DNA from: Actinomycetes bacterium
GTDB taxonomy: Bacteria; Actinomycetota; Acidimicrobiia; Acidimicrobiales; RAAP-2
Assembly: GCA_021777285.1 (NCBI GenBank)
Contig: JAJYDR010000020.1
Coordinates: forward strand, 1-22,690
Direction: 5' to 3'
Length of the DNA: 22,690 bases
Shown: positions 1-6,796 of the stretch, piece after piece
Numbering within the stretch: the first letter of the stretch is position 1
Layout: every line of letters starts with the position of its first letter
Notes under the pieces: generated by a model
What the model was told of the DNA's origin: nothing
Databases searched by the model: none
What the model saw: the letters and a program-made list of their open reading frames with translations, nothing else
Translations under genes and position numbers: made by a program

Positions 1-66
1 CACGGGCATTGCCCACCAGGGTGACCGACTTCGACCCTCTTCACGTCGGTTCTTCGGTTCAGACAT
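1..66 (-). CDS. 5' start of a leftward gene, truncated by the window edge (unknown product)
   Basis: On the minus strand an ATG at 64-66 opens a frame with no stop to the left edge (22 codons). It encodes a hydrophilic, basic N-terminus (SEPKNRREEGRSRS) followed by PWWAMPV. Basic residues followed by aromatic and hydrophobic ones are what the cytoplasmic tail and first membrane helix of a membrane protein look like, but 22 residues are too few to name it. A good promoter lies just upstream on the same strand (TTGAAC, 17 nt, TATGTT), which is the main support that the frame is real. The Shine-Dalgarno is weak. The gene would be divergent from the oxidoreductase that starts at 173. Confidence 0.42.
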   Translation of the reverse strand, partial: MSEPKNRREEGRSRSPWWAMPV

Positions 67-86
67 GTCCCGGACTTGCGATGCCC

Positions 87-115
87 AACATACGCCCGAA
101 AACGACGTTGTTCAA
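87..115 (-). promoter_or_regulatory. sigma70-type promoter for the leftward edge gene
   Basis: Read on the minus strand, TTGAAC (complement of 110-115) is followed by exactly 17 nt and then TATGTT (complement of 87-92). Each hexamer matches four of six consensus bases with ideal spacing. Transcription would start near 80, about 14 nt before the ATG at 66. It is the only promoter in the window where I see both a reasonable -35 and a -10 at 17-nt spacing. Confidence 0.5.
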
Positions 116-172
116 CAGGCTCCTAGGTACCATCGATCACCGGCAGTACGAATCGAGTCACGAGGAGTTGTG

Positions 173-1147
173 GTGGACGAACCAGTTCGATGGGGCGTAA
201 TTGGAACCGGCCGGATCGCGCAGACCTTCGCGCGCGATCTCGAACACCTCGACCAAGGCGTGATCGTCGCCGTCGGGTCCCGATCCGGTGACTCGATGAG
301 TCGCTACGCCGACACGTTTCACGTCGCTGCTCGACACGACTCCTACGAAGCGCTGGTAGCCGACCCCACCGTCGAGGCGGTCTACGTCGCCACCCCGCAC
401 CCGATGCACGAACAAAACGCGCTCCTCGCGTTAGCGCACGGCAAACACGTCCTGGTGGAGAAGGCCTTTACCATGAACGCCGATGAGGCCCGGCGGGTCG
501 TCTCGGCGGCACGCGAGCGCGGACTCTTCGCGATGGAGGCGATGTGGACGCGATTCTTGCCCCACGTCGTCGCGATACGAGAACTCCTCGCCAATGGTGC
601 GTTGGGCACCGTGGTGGCCGTGCACGCGGATCACGGCAAGTGGTTTGAGCTCGATCCGCGATTCCGATTGTTCGCCCCGGAGCTCGGCGGCGGCGCGGTG
701 CTCGACTTGGGTGTCTACCCGATCTCGTTCGCGTCGATGGTGCTGGGTCGACCCACCACGGTGCAGGCGACCATCACGCCGAGCTTCACGGGTGTCGACG
801 GGCACACGTCGATGGTGTTCGGCTACGACTCCGGGGCGCACGCGGTGCTGACCTGCACGTCACTGGCCCGCAGCGCGACGCGCGCCAGCATCGTTGGCAC
901 CGAGGCGCGGATCGACGTGGAGGGCGACTTCTACGCGCCGACGAGCTTCTCGCTCACCAAACGAACCGGGGAATCGACGCGCTACGAATTCGCGACCCAG
1001 GGGCGGGGCCTGCACTATCAAGCAGCCGAAGTGGCCCGGTGCATTCGGGCCGGCGAAACCGAGAGTCCGGTCATGCCCTTGGACGAGACGATCACCATTA
1101 TGGAGACGATGGATCGGGTCCTCGCCTTCCAGAACCGCGCGTCGTGA
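173..1147 (+). CDS. Gfo/Idh/MocA family NAD(P)-dependent oxidoreductase (dihydrodiol / xylose dehydrogenase-like)
   Basis: Cytosolic dehydrogenase of 324 aa. The N-terminal Rossmann fold carries G11-T-G13-R-I-A16. The family catalytic EK pair is at E96-K97 (VLVEKAF), and a C-terminal alpha/beta domain includes DLGVYP near 178-183. The MEAMWTRFLP stretch (121-130) is characteristic of the branch containing dihydrodiol dehydrogenases and NADP-dependent D-xylose 1-dehydrogenases, so a sugar or polyol is the likely substrate; this is family inference. I place the start at GTG 173 because GAGGAG (162-167) sits 5 nt upstream. GTG 170 is too close to it, and an in-frame ATG at 65 would add 36 residues that do not resemble the family. 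The sugar importer starts 200 nt downstream, and a hairpin separates the two. Confidence 0.88.
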   Translation: MDEPVRWGVIGTGRIAQTFARDLEHLDQGVIVAVGSRSGDSMSRYADTFHVAARHDSYEALVADPTVEAVYVATPHPMHEQNALLALAHGKHVLVEKAFTMNADEARRVVSAARERGLFAMEAMWTRFLPHVVAIRELLANGALGTVVAVHADHGKWFELDPRFRLFAPELGGGAVLDLGVYPISFASMVLGRPTTVQATITPSFTGVDGHTSMVFGYDSGAHAVLTCTSLARSATRASIVGTEARIDVEGDFYAPTSFSLTKRTGESTRYEFATQGRGLHYQAAEVARCIRAGETESPVMPLDETITIMETMDRVLAFQNRAS

Positions 1148-1174
1148 GTCGACGAAACCGCACTGAATTTCATG

Positions 1175-1192
1175 GGTGCCCGAGCGGGCACC
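1175..1192 (+). terminator. GC-rich hairpin after the oxidoreductase (possible terminator without a T tract)
   Basis: GGTGCCC (1175-1181) and GGGCACC (1186-1192) are perfect inverted repeats around the loop GAGC, 27 nt after the stop codon at 1147. No T run follows, so it is not a classical intrinsic terminator, although high-GC actinobacteria often have such hairpins at gene ends. Confidence 0.45.
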
Positions 1193-1259
1193 GTGTCGCG
1201 CCAATCACTTCTCGGGAGGCTCTCAGGGTGGTGGTACAACCGTAAGTCCAGGTGCTATC

Positions 1260-1288
1260 TTGCTTTTCGAACGCCGGTCACGGATTGT
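1260..1288 (+). promoter_or_regulatory. possible promoter of the sugar-importer operon
   Basis: TTGCTT (1260-1265), a 17-nt spacer and GATTGT (1283-1288) form a weak sigma70-like pair. The -10 overlaps the left end of the palindrome at 1285-1305, which would let a repressor block it. The match is modest and other placements are possible. Confidence 0.3.
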
Positions 1289-1305
1289 TCATGCAGCATT
1301 AACAA
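1285..1305 (+). promoter_or_regulatory. 21-bp near-perfect palindrome, candidate operator of the xylose-type importer
   Basis: The left arm TTGTTcATGC and right arm GCATtAACAA flank a central A. Nine of ten symmetric positions are complementary; only the lower-case positions fail. It ends 39 nt before the ATG at 1345. The length, odd-centred symmetry and AT-rich ends inside GC-rich DNA are typical of operators for dimeric helix-turn-helix sugar repressors (LacI or ROK families). No regulator gene is in the window, so the partner is unknown. Confidence 0.55.
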
Positions 1306-1310
1306 ACAAC

Positions 1311-1326
1311 GACGTCGCGGGACGTC
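1311..1326 (+). repeat. GACGTC-GCGG-GACGTC inverted/direct repeat in the importer leader
   Basis: Two copies of the self-complementary hexamer GACGTC (1311-1316 and 1321-1326) are separated by GCGG, directly before the ribosome-binding purines at 1328-1335. It could be a second operator half or a small hairpin in the mRNA leader. No function can be assigned. Confidence 0.35.
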
Positions 1327-1344
1327 AAAGAAGGGTTGGGGAGA

Positions 1345-2574
1345 ATGAAGTTCAAAACAGCGAGGACCCTCGCGTCCGTAGCGTTGGTGGGGAGTTTTGT
1401 GACTGCCATGCTGCCGAGCGTGAGCTCCGCGAGCGCGGGGGCAGTTTCAGACAAGACGTTCAATACGAGCTTCTCGACGATGAGGTTCCTGAAGCACATT
1501 GCTGCGAAGGGCAAGGGCTCTATCGCGGTGATCCTGCCAGACACCGTCACGTCGACGCGCTACACCGAATTTGACGCACCGTACCTGAAGAAGGCATTCC
1601 TGATGGCCGGCCTGAAGGGGAACCAGTTCACCATTCAGAACGCCCAGGGCAGCGACACGACCCAGTACACCGATGCCCAGGCGGCCATCGCCCGCGGTGC
1701 CAAGGTACTCGTCCTGGACCCGCTGGACTCGACCACCGGTGCGGTGATCGAGGCCTACGCCAAGGCCCGTGGCGTCAAGGTGATTGACTACGACCGCCTG
1801 ACACTCGGCGGCGCCCGCAGCTACTACGTGAGCTTTAACAACGTGGCCGTGGGTACGTTGATCGGCAAGGGCATGCTGTCGTGCCTGAGCGCGTGGAACG
1901 TGAAGAACCCGGTGGTCTACGTCATGAAGGGTGCACCGACTGACAACAACGCCACATTGTTCGCGCAGGGTTACGACGCCGTGCTCAATGGTGCTGGCTA
2001 CAACACCAAGAGCGGCTCGTCCAACACCGTGCTCGAGAACGTTGGAACGTGGACGCCGTCGGTTGCGTTGACTGACTTCCAGGGTGCCTACACGGCGAAC
2101 TCGAAGATCAACGCGGTCGTGACGCCGAACGACGAGAACGCCGCGCCAATCATCAGCTACCTGCAGAGCAAGGGCCTCAAGCCCCAGACGATCCCCTTCA
2201 CGGGTCAGGACGCAACGCTGACCGGTTTCCAGAACATCATCTCTGGCTACCAGTGCGGCACCGTCTACAAGCCGATCTGGCTCGAGGCTCAGGCCGCAGC
2301 CGCGTTGGCGATCTACCTGCGCGCGGGCATCCGTCCGCCGGCGGGCCTCGTGAACGGCGTGTCGACTGACTCGGTCGCAACCATCAACAGCTTGAAGAAG
2401 GTTCCGTCGGTCCTTCTGACGGCTGAGTGGGTGACGGCGTCGAGCGTTGAGAAGACGGTCATCAAGGACAAGGTCATCAAGGCTTCTGCCCTCTGCACGA
2501 GCGCATCGCCCACCGTCGCCGGCTCACCGCAGCCGACGTACGCGCAGGACTGCTCAACGTACGGGATTAAGTAG
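1345..2574 (+). CDS. sugar ABC transporter substrate-binding protein, xylose-binding (XylF-like) type
   Basis: Secreted solute receptor of 409 aa for an ABC importer. The N-terminus (MKFKTARTLASVALVGSFVT...) is a Sec signal peptide with a likely signal peptidase I site at ASA-GAV near residue 31. The mature part is a periplasmic-binding-protein type I fold. GAKVLVLDPLDSTTGAVIEAYAKA, then GVKVIDYDR, then YYVSFNN are hallmarks of the D-xylose-binding group. ATG 1345 is preceded by AAGAAGGG (1328-1335) at 9 nt; a TTG at 1336 is too close to that site. Unusually for a Gram-positive binding protein, there is no lipobox cysteine. The ATPase gene follows after 9 nt and the permease after that. Xylose is the best substrate guess, but related sugars are possible. 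Confidence 0.87.
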   Translation: MKFKTARTLASVALVGSFVTAMLPSVSSASAGAVSDKTFNTSFSTMRFLKHIAAKGKGSIAVILPDTVTSTRYTEFDAPYLKKAFLMAGLKGNQFTIQNAQGSDTTQYTDAQAAIARGAKVLVLDPLDSTTGAVIEAYAKARGVKVIDYDRLTLGGARSYYVSFNNVAVGTLIGKGMLSCLSAWNVKNPVVYVMKGAPTDNNATLFAQGYDAVLNGAGYNTKSGSSNTVLENVGTWTPSVALTDFQGAYTANSKINAVVTPNDENAAPIISYLQSKGLKPQTIPFTGQDATLTGFQNIISGYQCGTVYKPIWLEAQAAAALAIYLRAGIRPPAGLVNGVSTDSVATINSLKKVPSVLLTAEWVTASSVEKTVIKDKVIKASALCTSASPTVAGSPQPTYAQDCSTYGIK

Positions 2575-2583
2575 TTACTGACG

Positions 2584-3420
2584 ATGGCGACGACCCCCGA
2601 ATCGACGAGTCCCAACACGCCCCCGAATGGGGTGTCGGTATCCGGCGATTCGGGGGCCGCGCCATCGGCCCTGCTGAGTCTGCGCGGCATCACCAAGAGC
2701 TTCGGCGCCGTCGAAGCACTGAAGCACGTAGATCTCGACATCCCGGCTGGCGAGGTCACCGCACTCATCGGCGACAACGGTGCCGGTAAGTCAACCCTGA
2801 TCAAGGCCATCGCCGGCATCTACGCCCCGACGAGCGGCGAAATCTTCTGGGAGGGTCGCAAGGTCAACCTGCACACGCCGCGCGACGCCGAGAATCTCGG
2901 AATCGCGACGGTGTACCAGGACCTCGCGCTGTGCGACAACCTCGACATCGTGCAAAACATGTATCTGGGCCACGAGGAGAGCCGACACCTCACGCTGGAC
3001 GAGATCAAGATGGAACTCAACACCAAGCGGGTGCTGAGCGAGTTGTCCGTGTCGACGGTGCAGTCGGTGCGCCAGTTGGTCGGGTCCCTTTCGGGTGGCC
3101 AGCGCCAGGCGATCGCCGTGGCGCGTGCAGTGATGCACGAATCGAAGCTGGTCATCATGGACGAGCCCACCGCGGCGCTGGGGGTCTCACAGACTGCCCA
3201 AGTCCTCGACTTGATCAAGCGGCTGGCGTCGCGAGGCATCGCCGTGCTCGTCATCTCCCACAACCTCGTCGACGTCTTCGAGGTCGCCGATCGAATCGCC
3301 GTGATGTATCTCGGCAACCTCGTGAGCAGCGGCCCCGCCGCTAACTACGACACCTCCAGCGCGGTCGAGATCATCACCACGGGCGGCTCTCGGGCCGACG
3401 CGGCGGCCTCGTTCAAATAA
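2584..3420 (+). CDS. sugar ABC transporter ATP-binding protein (single ABC domain, XylG/FrcA-like)
   Basis: Cytoplasmic ATPase (278 aa) that powers the importer. Visible motifs are Walker A G63-DNGAGK69-ST, Q-loop at Q112 (TVYQD), signature L169-SGGQ, Walker B ending D193-E194 (VIMDEP) and switch His226 (VISHN). It contains one ABC domain, whereas classical XylG/RbsA/AraG proteins of about 500 aa are two fused copies. Two of these subunits would therefore have to dimerise, as in FrcA-type systems. A 30-residue Ser/Pro/Thr-rich N-terminal extension precedes the domain. The gene is 9 nt behind the binding-protein stop and 23 nt before the permease. The Shine-Dalgarno before ATG 2584 is poor, so coupling to the upstream gene is likely. 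Confidence 0.9.
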   Translation: MATTPESTSPNTPPNGVSVSGDSGAAPSALLSLRGITKSFGAVEALKHVDLDIPAGEVTALIGDNGAGKSTLIKAIAGIYAPTSGEIFWEGRKVNLHTPRDAENLGIATVYQDLALCDNLDIVQNMYLGHEESRHLTLDEIKMELNTKRVLSELSVSTVQSVRQLVGSLSGGQRQAIAVARAVMHESKLVIMDEPTAALGVSQTAQVLDLIKRLASRGIAVLVISHNLVDVFEVADRIAVMYLGNLVSSGPAANYDTSSAVEIITTGGSRADAAASFK

Positions 3421-3443
3421 GTACTCGAACAAAGGATTCATCG

Positions 3444-4679
3444 GTGACTGATACTTCCGAGACCGCGGTCGCTCCGCGCGTGAGCGATGGCGCGCTACGC
3501 GGTCAGCTCAAGCGGCTTCGCCAGGGCGACAAGGGGCTGCTGCCCATCCTGCTCGGACTGATCGTCCTCGTTATCTACTTCGAGATTCGAAACAGTGTGT
3601 TTCTCTCGTCGGGAAACCTCACCAACCTCTTCGTCCAAGCGACGATTTTCATCCTCCTCGCCATGGCCGAGATCTGGCTGCTCCTGCTCGGCGAGATCGA
3701 CCTCTCCGTCGGGTTCGTAAGCGCCCTCGGCGCCACGACGGCGGTCATCCTGCTCGACAACCAGTTCCACTGGCCGTGGTTCGCGGCGCTGCCGCTCGCC
3801 ATCTTGGTCACCACCGCCATCGGCACCATGCAGGGCTTCATCATCATCAAGTTGCGCCTGCCATCGTTCATCGTCACCCTCGCCGGACTGCTCGGGTGGG
3901 AAGGTGTGCTCATCTTCTTCGTCGACCGGCAGGGGACGGGCGGGACGATTCCCGTCCAGGAGAAGGTCCTCTACGGCCTGGTGAACTCCAACCTGTCCCC
4001 ACTGTGGACCTGGATCTTCGTCCTGGCCTGTCTGGCGGTGCTCATCTACCTGATCGTTCGGCGTGACCAGTCGCGCCGGGCGAGCGGCTTGGACGCGGTA
4101 CCCCAGTTCGTCACCATCGCCAAGGCGGTGACGCTGCTCGTCGCGGGCATCGTGCTGGTCTTGATCTTCAACAAGAACCGCGGCACCTTCACGGTGCTCG
4201 AGGGCATGCCCTACGCGATCCCGGTCGACATCGCGATGCTCGCCGCCGGCAGCTTCATCCTCACGCGCACGCGAGCCGGTCGCTACATCTACGCCATCGG
4301 CGGCAACGCCGAGGCAGCGCGGCGAGCCGGTGTGAACGTCAATCGCTATCGACTGCTGGCCTTCGTCTTCACGGGCTTCACCGCCGGTGTGGCCGGCCTC
4401 ATCTACGCCTCTCGTCTCGGCGGCATTTCGGACAACGTCGACAGCAACCTGGTGCTGCTGGCGGTGGCGTCGGCCGTCATCGGTGGGACCAGCCTCTTTG
4501 GCGGTCGAGGCAAGATGATCCACGCGGTCATCGGCGGACTCGTGATCGCGACGATCTATAACGGCATGGCACTCATCAATATGAGCGCGGCGACCCAGTA
4601 CATCGCGACGGCCCTCGTGCTGCTGGTGGCGGTGGCGATGGACGCGGTGGCTCGTCGCGGCTCGACGCCATCGCGTTAG
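3444..4679 (+). CDS. sugar ABC transporter permease, XylH-like
   Basis: Integral membrane subunit (411 aa) of the importer, belonging to the BPD_transp_2 (ribose/xylose permease) family. After about 35 cytoplasmic residues it has roughly ten hydrophobic segments. It carries the family signature EAARRAGVNVNRYR followed by LLAFVFTGFTAGVAGLIY and an SRLGG loop, and a late segment IGGTSLFGGRGK typical of XylH and RbsC. The GTG start at 3444 follows AAAGGA (3431-3436) by 7 nt. It lies third in the importer operon, and the SDR gene begins only 4 nt after its stop, so the dehydrogenase is very probably cotranscribed. Confidence 0.9.
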   Translation: MTDTSETAVAPRVSDGALRGQLKRLRQGDKGLLPILLGLIVLVIYFEIRNSVFLSSGNLTNLFVQATIFILLAMAEIWLLLLGEIDLSVGFVSALGATTAVILLDNQFHWPWFAALPLAILVTTAIGTMQGFIIIKLRLPSFIVTLAGLLGWEGVLIFFVDRQGTGGTIPVQEKVLYGLVNSNLSPLWTWIFVLACLAVLIYLIVRRDQSRRASGLDAVPQFVTIAKAVTLLVAGIVLVLIFNKNRGTFTVLEGMPYAIPVDIAMLAAGSFILTRTRAGRYIYAIGGNAEAARRAGVNVNRYRLLAFVFTGFTAGVAGLIYASRLGGISDNVDSNLVLLAVASAVIGGTSLFGGRGKMIHAVIGGLVIATIYNGMALINMSAATQYIATALVLLVAVAMDAVARRGSTPSR

Positions 4680-4683
4680 AGCA

Positions 4684-5457
4684 GTGCCGCGCGACGCTGG
4701 TCGGCTAGAGGATCGCGTCGTCCTCGTCACGGGGGCGAGTCGTGGCATCGGGCTCGCGATCGCGCAGTCGTGCGCGGACGCGGGAGCTCGCGTCGTGCTG
4801 ACGGCGAGACACTTCGACGAGCTCGAGGTCGCGAAGGCGACCTTCGCTGATCCGACGCGTGTCTTCATCCGCTCGGCGCACGCGGGGTCGCGCGAAGCGG
4901 CGAACGACCTCGCCGCCTGGGTCGTGGCGACCTGTGGTTCGCTGGACGTTCTCGTGAACAACGCGGCGACGAACCCCTACTTTGGACCGCTCGTCGACAT
5001 CGACGACGTTCGCATGGCCAAGACCTACGAGGTCAATCAGGCCGCCATCGTGACCCACGTGTCGGCGGCCTGGCACGCCTGGATGCGCGAGCACGGCGGC
5101 TCGATTCTCAACGTTGCCTCGATCGGAGGGTTGTCGGTCGAGCCGGGGATCGGTTGGTACAACGTCACCAAGGCCGCCGTCATCCACTTGACCAAACAGT
5201 TCGCCTTCGAACTCGCCCCGCGGGTACGCGTGAATGCGATCGCGCCCGGTCTCGTGCGAACGGCCTTCGCGCGCGGCCTGTGGGAGGAGCACGAGCAGGC
5301 CGTGGCGAGCAACATCCCACTCGGTCGCATTGGCGAGCCGGCGGACATCGCGTCGCTCGCGGTGACGCTCGTCAGTGACGACGCGTCATGGGTGACGGGT
5401 CAGACCTTCGTGGTCGACGGTGGCACGACGGTGACGCCATCGGGGGGCGTCAGCTGA
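4684..5457 (+). CDS. short-chain dehydrogenase/reductase (SDR), likely acting on the imported sugar or its product
   Basis: Classical cytosolic SDR of 257 aa. The cofactor motif is T16-GASRGIG (G17, G21, G23), followed by NNA 92-94, catalytic Ser146, Tyr159 and Lys163 (YNVTK), then the PGLVRT segment and a C-terminal WVTGQTFVVDGG. No acidic residue that would clearly fix NAD specificity is evident. It starts with GTG 4 nt after the permease stop and closes the importer operon. Sugar dehydrogenases (glucose, xylose, arabinose, gluconate types) and FabG-like reductases share this fold, so the substrate is inferred from context only. Its stop is 1 nt from the stop of the convergent menE. Confidence 0.87.
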   Translation: MPRDAGRLEDRVVLVTGASRGIGLAIAQSCADAGARVVLTARHFDELEVAKATFADPTRVFIRSAHAGSREAANDLAAWVVATCGSLDVLVNNAATNPYFGPLVDIDDVRMAKTYEVNQAAIVTHVSAAWHAWMREHGGSILNVASIGGLSVEPGIGWYNVTKAAVIHLTKQFAFELAPRVRVNAIAPGLVRTAFARGLWEEHEQAVASNIPLGRIGEPADIASLAVTLVSDDASWVTGQTFVVDGGTTVTPSGGVS

Positions 5458-5458
5458 G

Positions 5459-6568
5459 TCACTGGAGGTAGGGCAGGGCGCTGCGTCGTATCTTGCCGTT
5501 GCCGGTGCGCGGGATCGCCGTCACGTAGCGGATCTCCTTGGGCTTGGCCCACGGACCGATTCGGTCGGCCGCCTGCGCACGAATCTCGTCGTCTATGCGT
5601 TCGCCGTCGCTCACGACGAGCGCGACGACGCGCTGACCCCACAAGGGGTCATCGACGCCGGTAACGGCCACGTCGCGCACGTGATCGAGTGGCGCGATGA
5701 TGCCCTCGAGGTCTTCGGGCCAGACCTTCTCGCCGCCGGTGTTGATCACGTAGGCGAGGCGCCCGTGTACGGCGAGCCGCCCATCGATGAAAGTTCCGCC
5801 ATCGCCGGTGGGGAACCAGTCATCGGCACCGTCGGGACCGACGATCCGTGGGCGGTCCATGGTCCGATAGGAGCGAAAGAGGGTCGGTGAGCGCACGACG
5901 ATCTCCTCGCCGACGGTGGTCAGTTCCACCTCGGGCAGGGGCGTCGCGTCGTAGACCACGCCCGATCCGGTCTCGGTCATGCCCCAGGTCGCGATGACGT
6001 TGGTCGCAGTCAGCGATGGCGGCCGGGCGCCGCCCACCAGGACTACCTCGAAGCGGCTCAGGTCGTGGCGCGCGAGGTGCGCGCGCACGACCGAGACGTG
6101 GGTCGCCCCGTGTGCGGCGGCTGCGTCGAAATCCGTCGGGTCGCCCCACACGAGCGTGGCGTCGTCGAGGATGGCCCGCAGGATGACGGCGAGCCCCCCA
6201 ATGTGATTGGCGGGCAGGACGGGAAACCACACGGGGTCTGATCCGCGACGCAGCGTCGACTGGGTGATCCGGGCGCTCGCGGTGAGCGCGGCCCAGGTGA
6301 GTTCGGCGGCCTTGGGCGCCCCACTCGAACCCGAGGTCAACATGACGAGCCCGACCTCGTCATCGACCGCGCGGCCCGTGGCGAGGGTCGTTCGTCCGTC
6401 GGAACCCCACCGCACGGTCGCGCCGAGGGCCGTCAATTGCTCGTGTGATTGACGAGCGCTCAGGCGCTGGTCGAGCACACAGAAGGCCCAGGCGTTCTCG
6501 ACGCAGTCGCGCAGGGCCCGCTCCAGGTCCGGGCCGAGGGCGAAGTCCAGTGCGATGAGTTCGGCCAC
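5459..6568 (-). CDS. menE: o-succinylbenzoate-CoA ligase MenE
   Basis: Cytosolic ANL-superfamily adenylating enzyme that activates o-succinylbenzoate to its CoA ester in menaquinone synthesis. Visible motifs: ATP P-loop LTSGSSGAPK (77-86), A5 WGMTETGSG (195-203), A7 PTGD (253-256), hinge HGR near 268-270, and the C-terminal catalytic Lys359 in GNGKI. At 369 aa it is shorter than the Escherichia coli enzyme and similar to short actinobacterial MenE, lacking much of the N-terminal subdomain. The GTG start at 6568 has no Shine-Dalgarno but lies 6 nt downstream of TAACAT, so a leaderless mRNA is likely. menB, menA, menH and menD are next door, which makes MenE far more likely than another acyl-CoA ligase. 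Confidence 0.9.
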   Translation of the reverse strand: MAELIALDFALGPDLERALRDCVENAWAFCVLDQRLSARQSHEQLTALGATVRWGSDGRTTLATGRAVDDEVGLVMLTSGSSGAPKAAELTWAALTASARITQSTLRRGSDPVWFPVLPANHIGGLAVILRAILDDATLVWGDPTDFDAAAAHGATHVSVVRAHLARHDLSRFEVVLVGGARPPSLTATNVIATWGMTETGSGVVYDATPLPEVELTTVGEEIVVRSPTLFRSYRTMDRPRIVGPDGADDWFPTGDGGTFIDGRLAVHGRLAYVINTGGEKVWPEDLEGIIAPLDHVRDVAVTGVDDPLWGQRVVALVVSDGERIDDEIRAQAADRIGPWAKPKEIRYVTAIPRTGNGKIRRSALPYLQ

Positions 6569-6574
6569 GTGACG

Positions 6575-6580
6575 ATGTTA
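6575..6580 (-). promoter_or_regulatory. -10 box TAACAT of menE, leaderless arrangement
   Basis: On the minus strand TAACAT is followed by six bases and then the menE GTG (6566-6568), so transcription would begin at or next to the start codon. The surrounding bases (CCCCTAACATCG) recur before the small gene at 13456-13683. I see no convincing -35. Confidence 0.6.
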
Positions 6581-6619
6581 GGGGTGCGTGCGCCGTAGTG
6601 ACGTGGTGATCACGCGTGG

Positions 6620-6662
6620 GCGGTAGCCGTGCGTCGTCGAACCACGCACACGGCAGTACCGC
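6620..6662. repeat. long imperfect inverted repeat between menE and menB
   Basis: The left arm GCGGTA-GCC-GTGCGT (6620-6634) pairs with ACGCAC (6644-6649), GGC (6652-6654) and TACCGC (6657-6662). This gives 15 base pairs with two 2-nt bulges on one side and a 9-nt loop. It lies upstream of the predicted starts of both divergent genes, so it is more likely a protein-binding site or an unannotated RNA element than a terminator of either. Confidence 0.45.
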
Positions 6663-6730
6663 TAGGGCGGTGTCGGCAAGGGAGCGCACGACGGGCGCAG
6701 CGGCGAACTCGACGGTCCGCGAGGCGATCT

Positions 6731-6758
6731 GTCGGTACGCACGCGTCGATCTACCGAC
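6731..6758. promoter_or_regulatory. inverted repeat GTCGGTA / TACCGAC upstream of menB, candidate operator
   Basis: Perfect 7-bp arms (6731-6737 and 6752-6758) flank 14 nt that include the palindrome ACGCGT. The repeat ends 25 nt before the menB -10 box, immediately upstream of where a -35 would be. The core CGGTA/TACCG also forms the ends of the repeat at 6620-6662. Confidence 0.38.
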
Positions 6759-6783
6759 TCGTCGCATTGGTCGAGTGCGGCGG

Positions 6784-6789
6784 TAGCGT
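6784..6789 (+). promoter_or_regulatory. -10 box TAGCGT of menB, leaderless arrangement
   Basis: TAGCGT is followed by 7 nt and then ATG 6797. No purine-rich ribosome-binding site lies between, so the transcript probably starts at the ATG. No clear -35 is visible. Confidence 0.5.
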
Positions 6790-6796
6790 GGTCGCC

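Noticed and set aside
9..200. Plus-strand frame of 63 codons at the left edge
   Set aside because: It overlaps the start of the oxidoreductase and a minus-strand promoter, has no ribosome-binding site and shows no recognisable protein character.
3495..4961. 488-codon minus-strand frame opposite the permease and SDR genes
   Set aside because: The protein is a low-complexity mix of Asp, Glu, Arg, His and Gln, the usual reverse shadow of a high-GC membrane protein gene. The plus-strand genes there have full family motifs.
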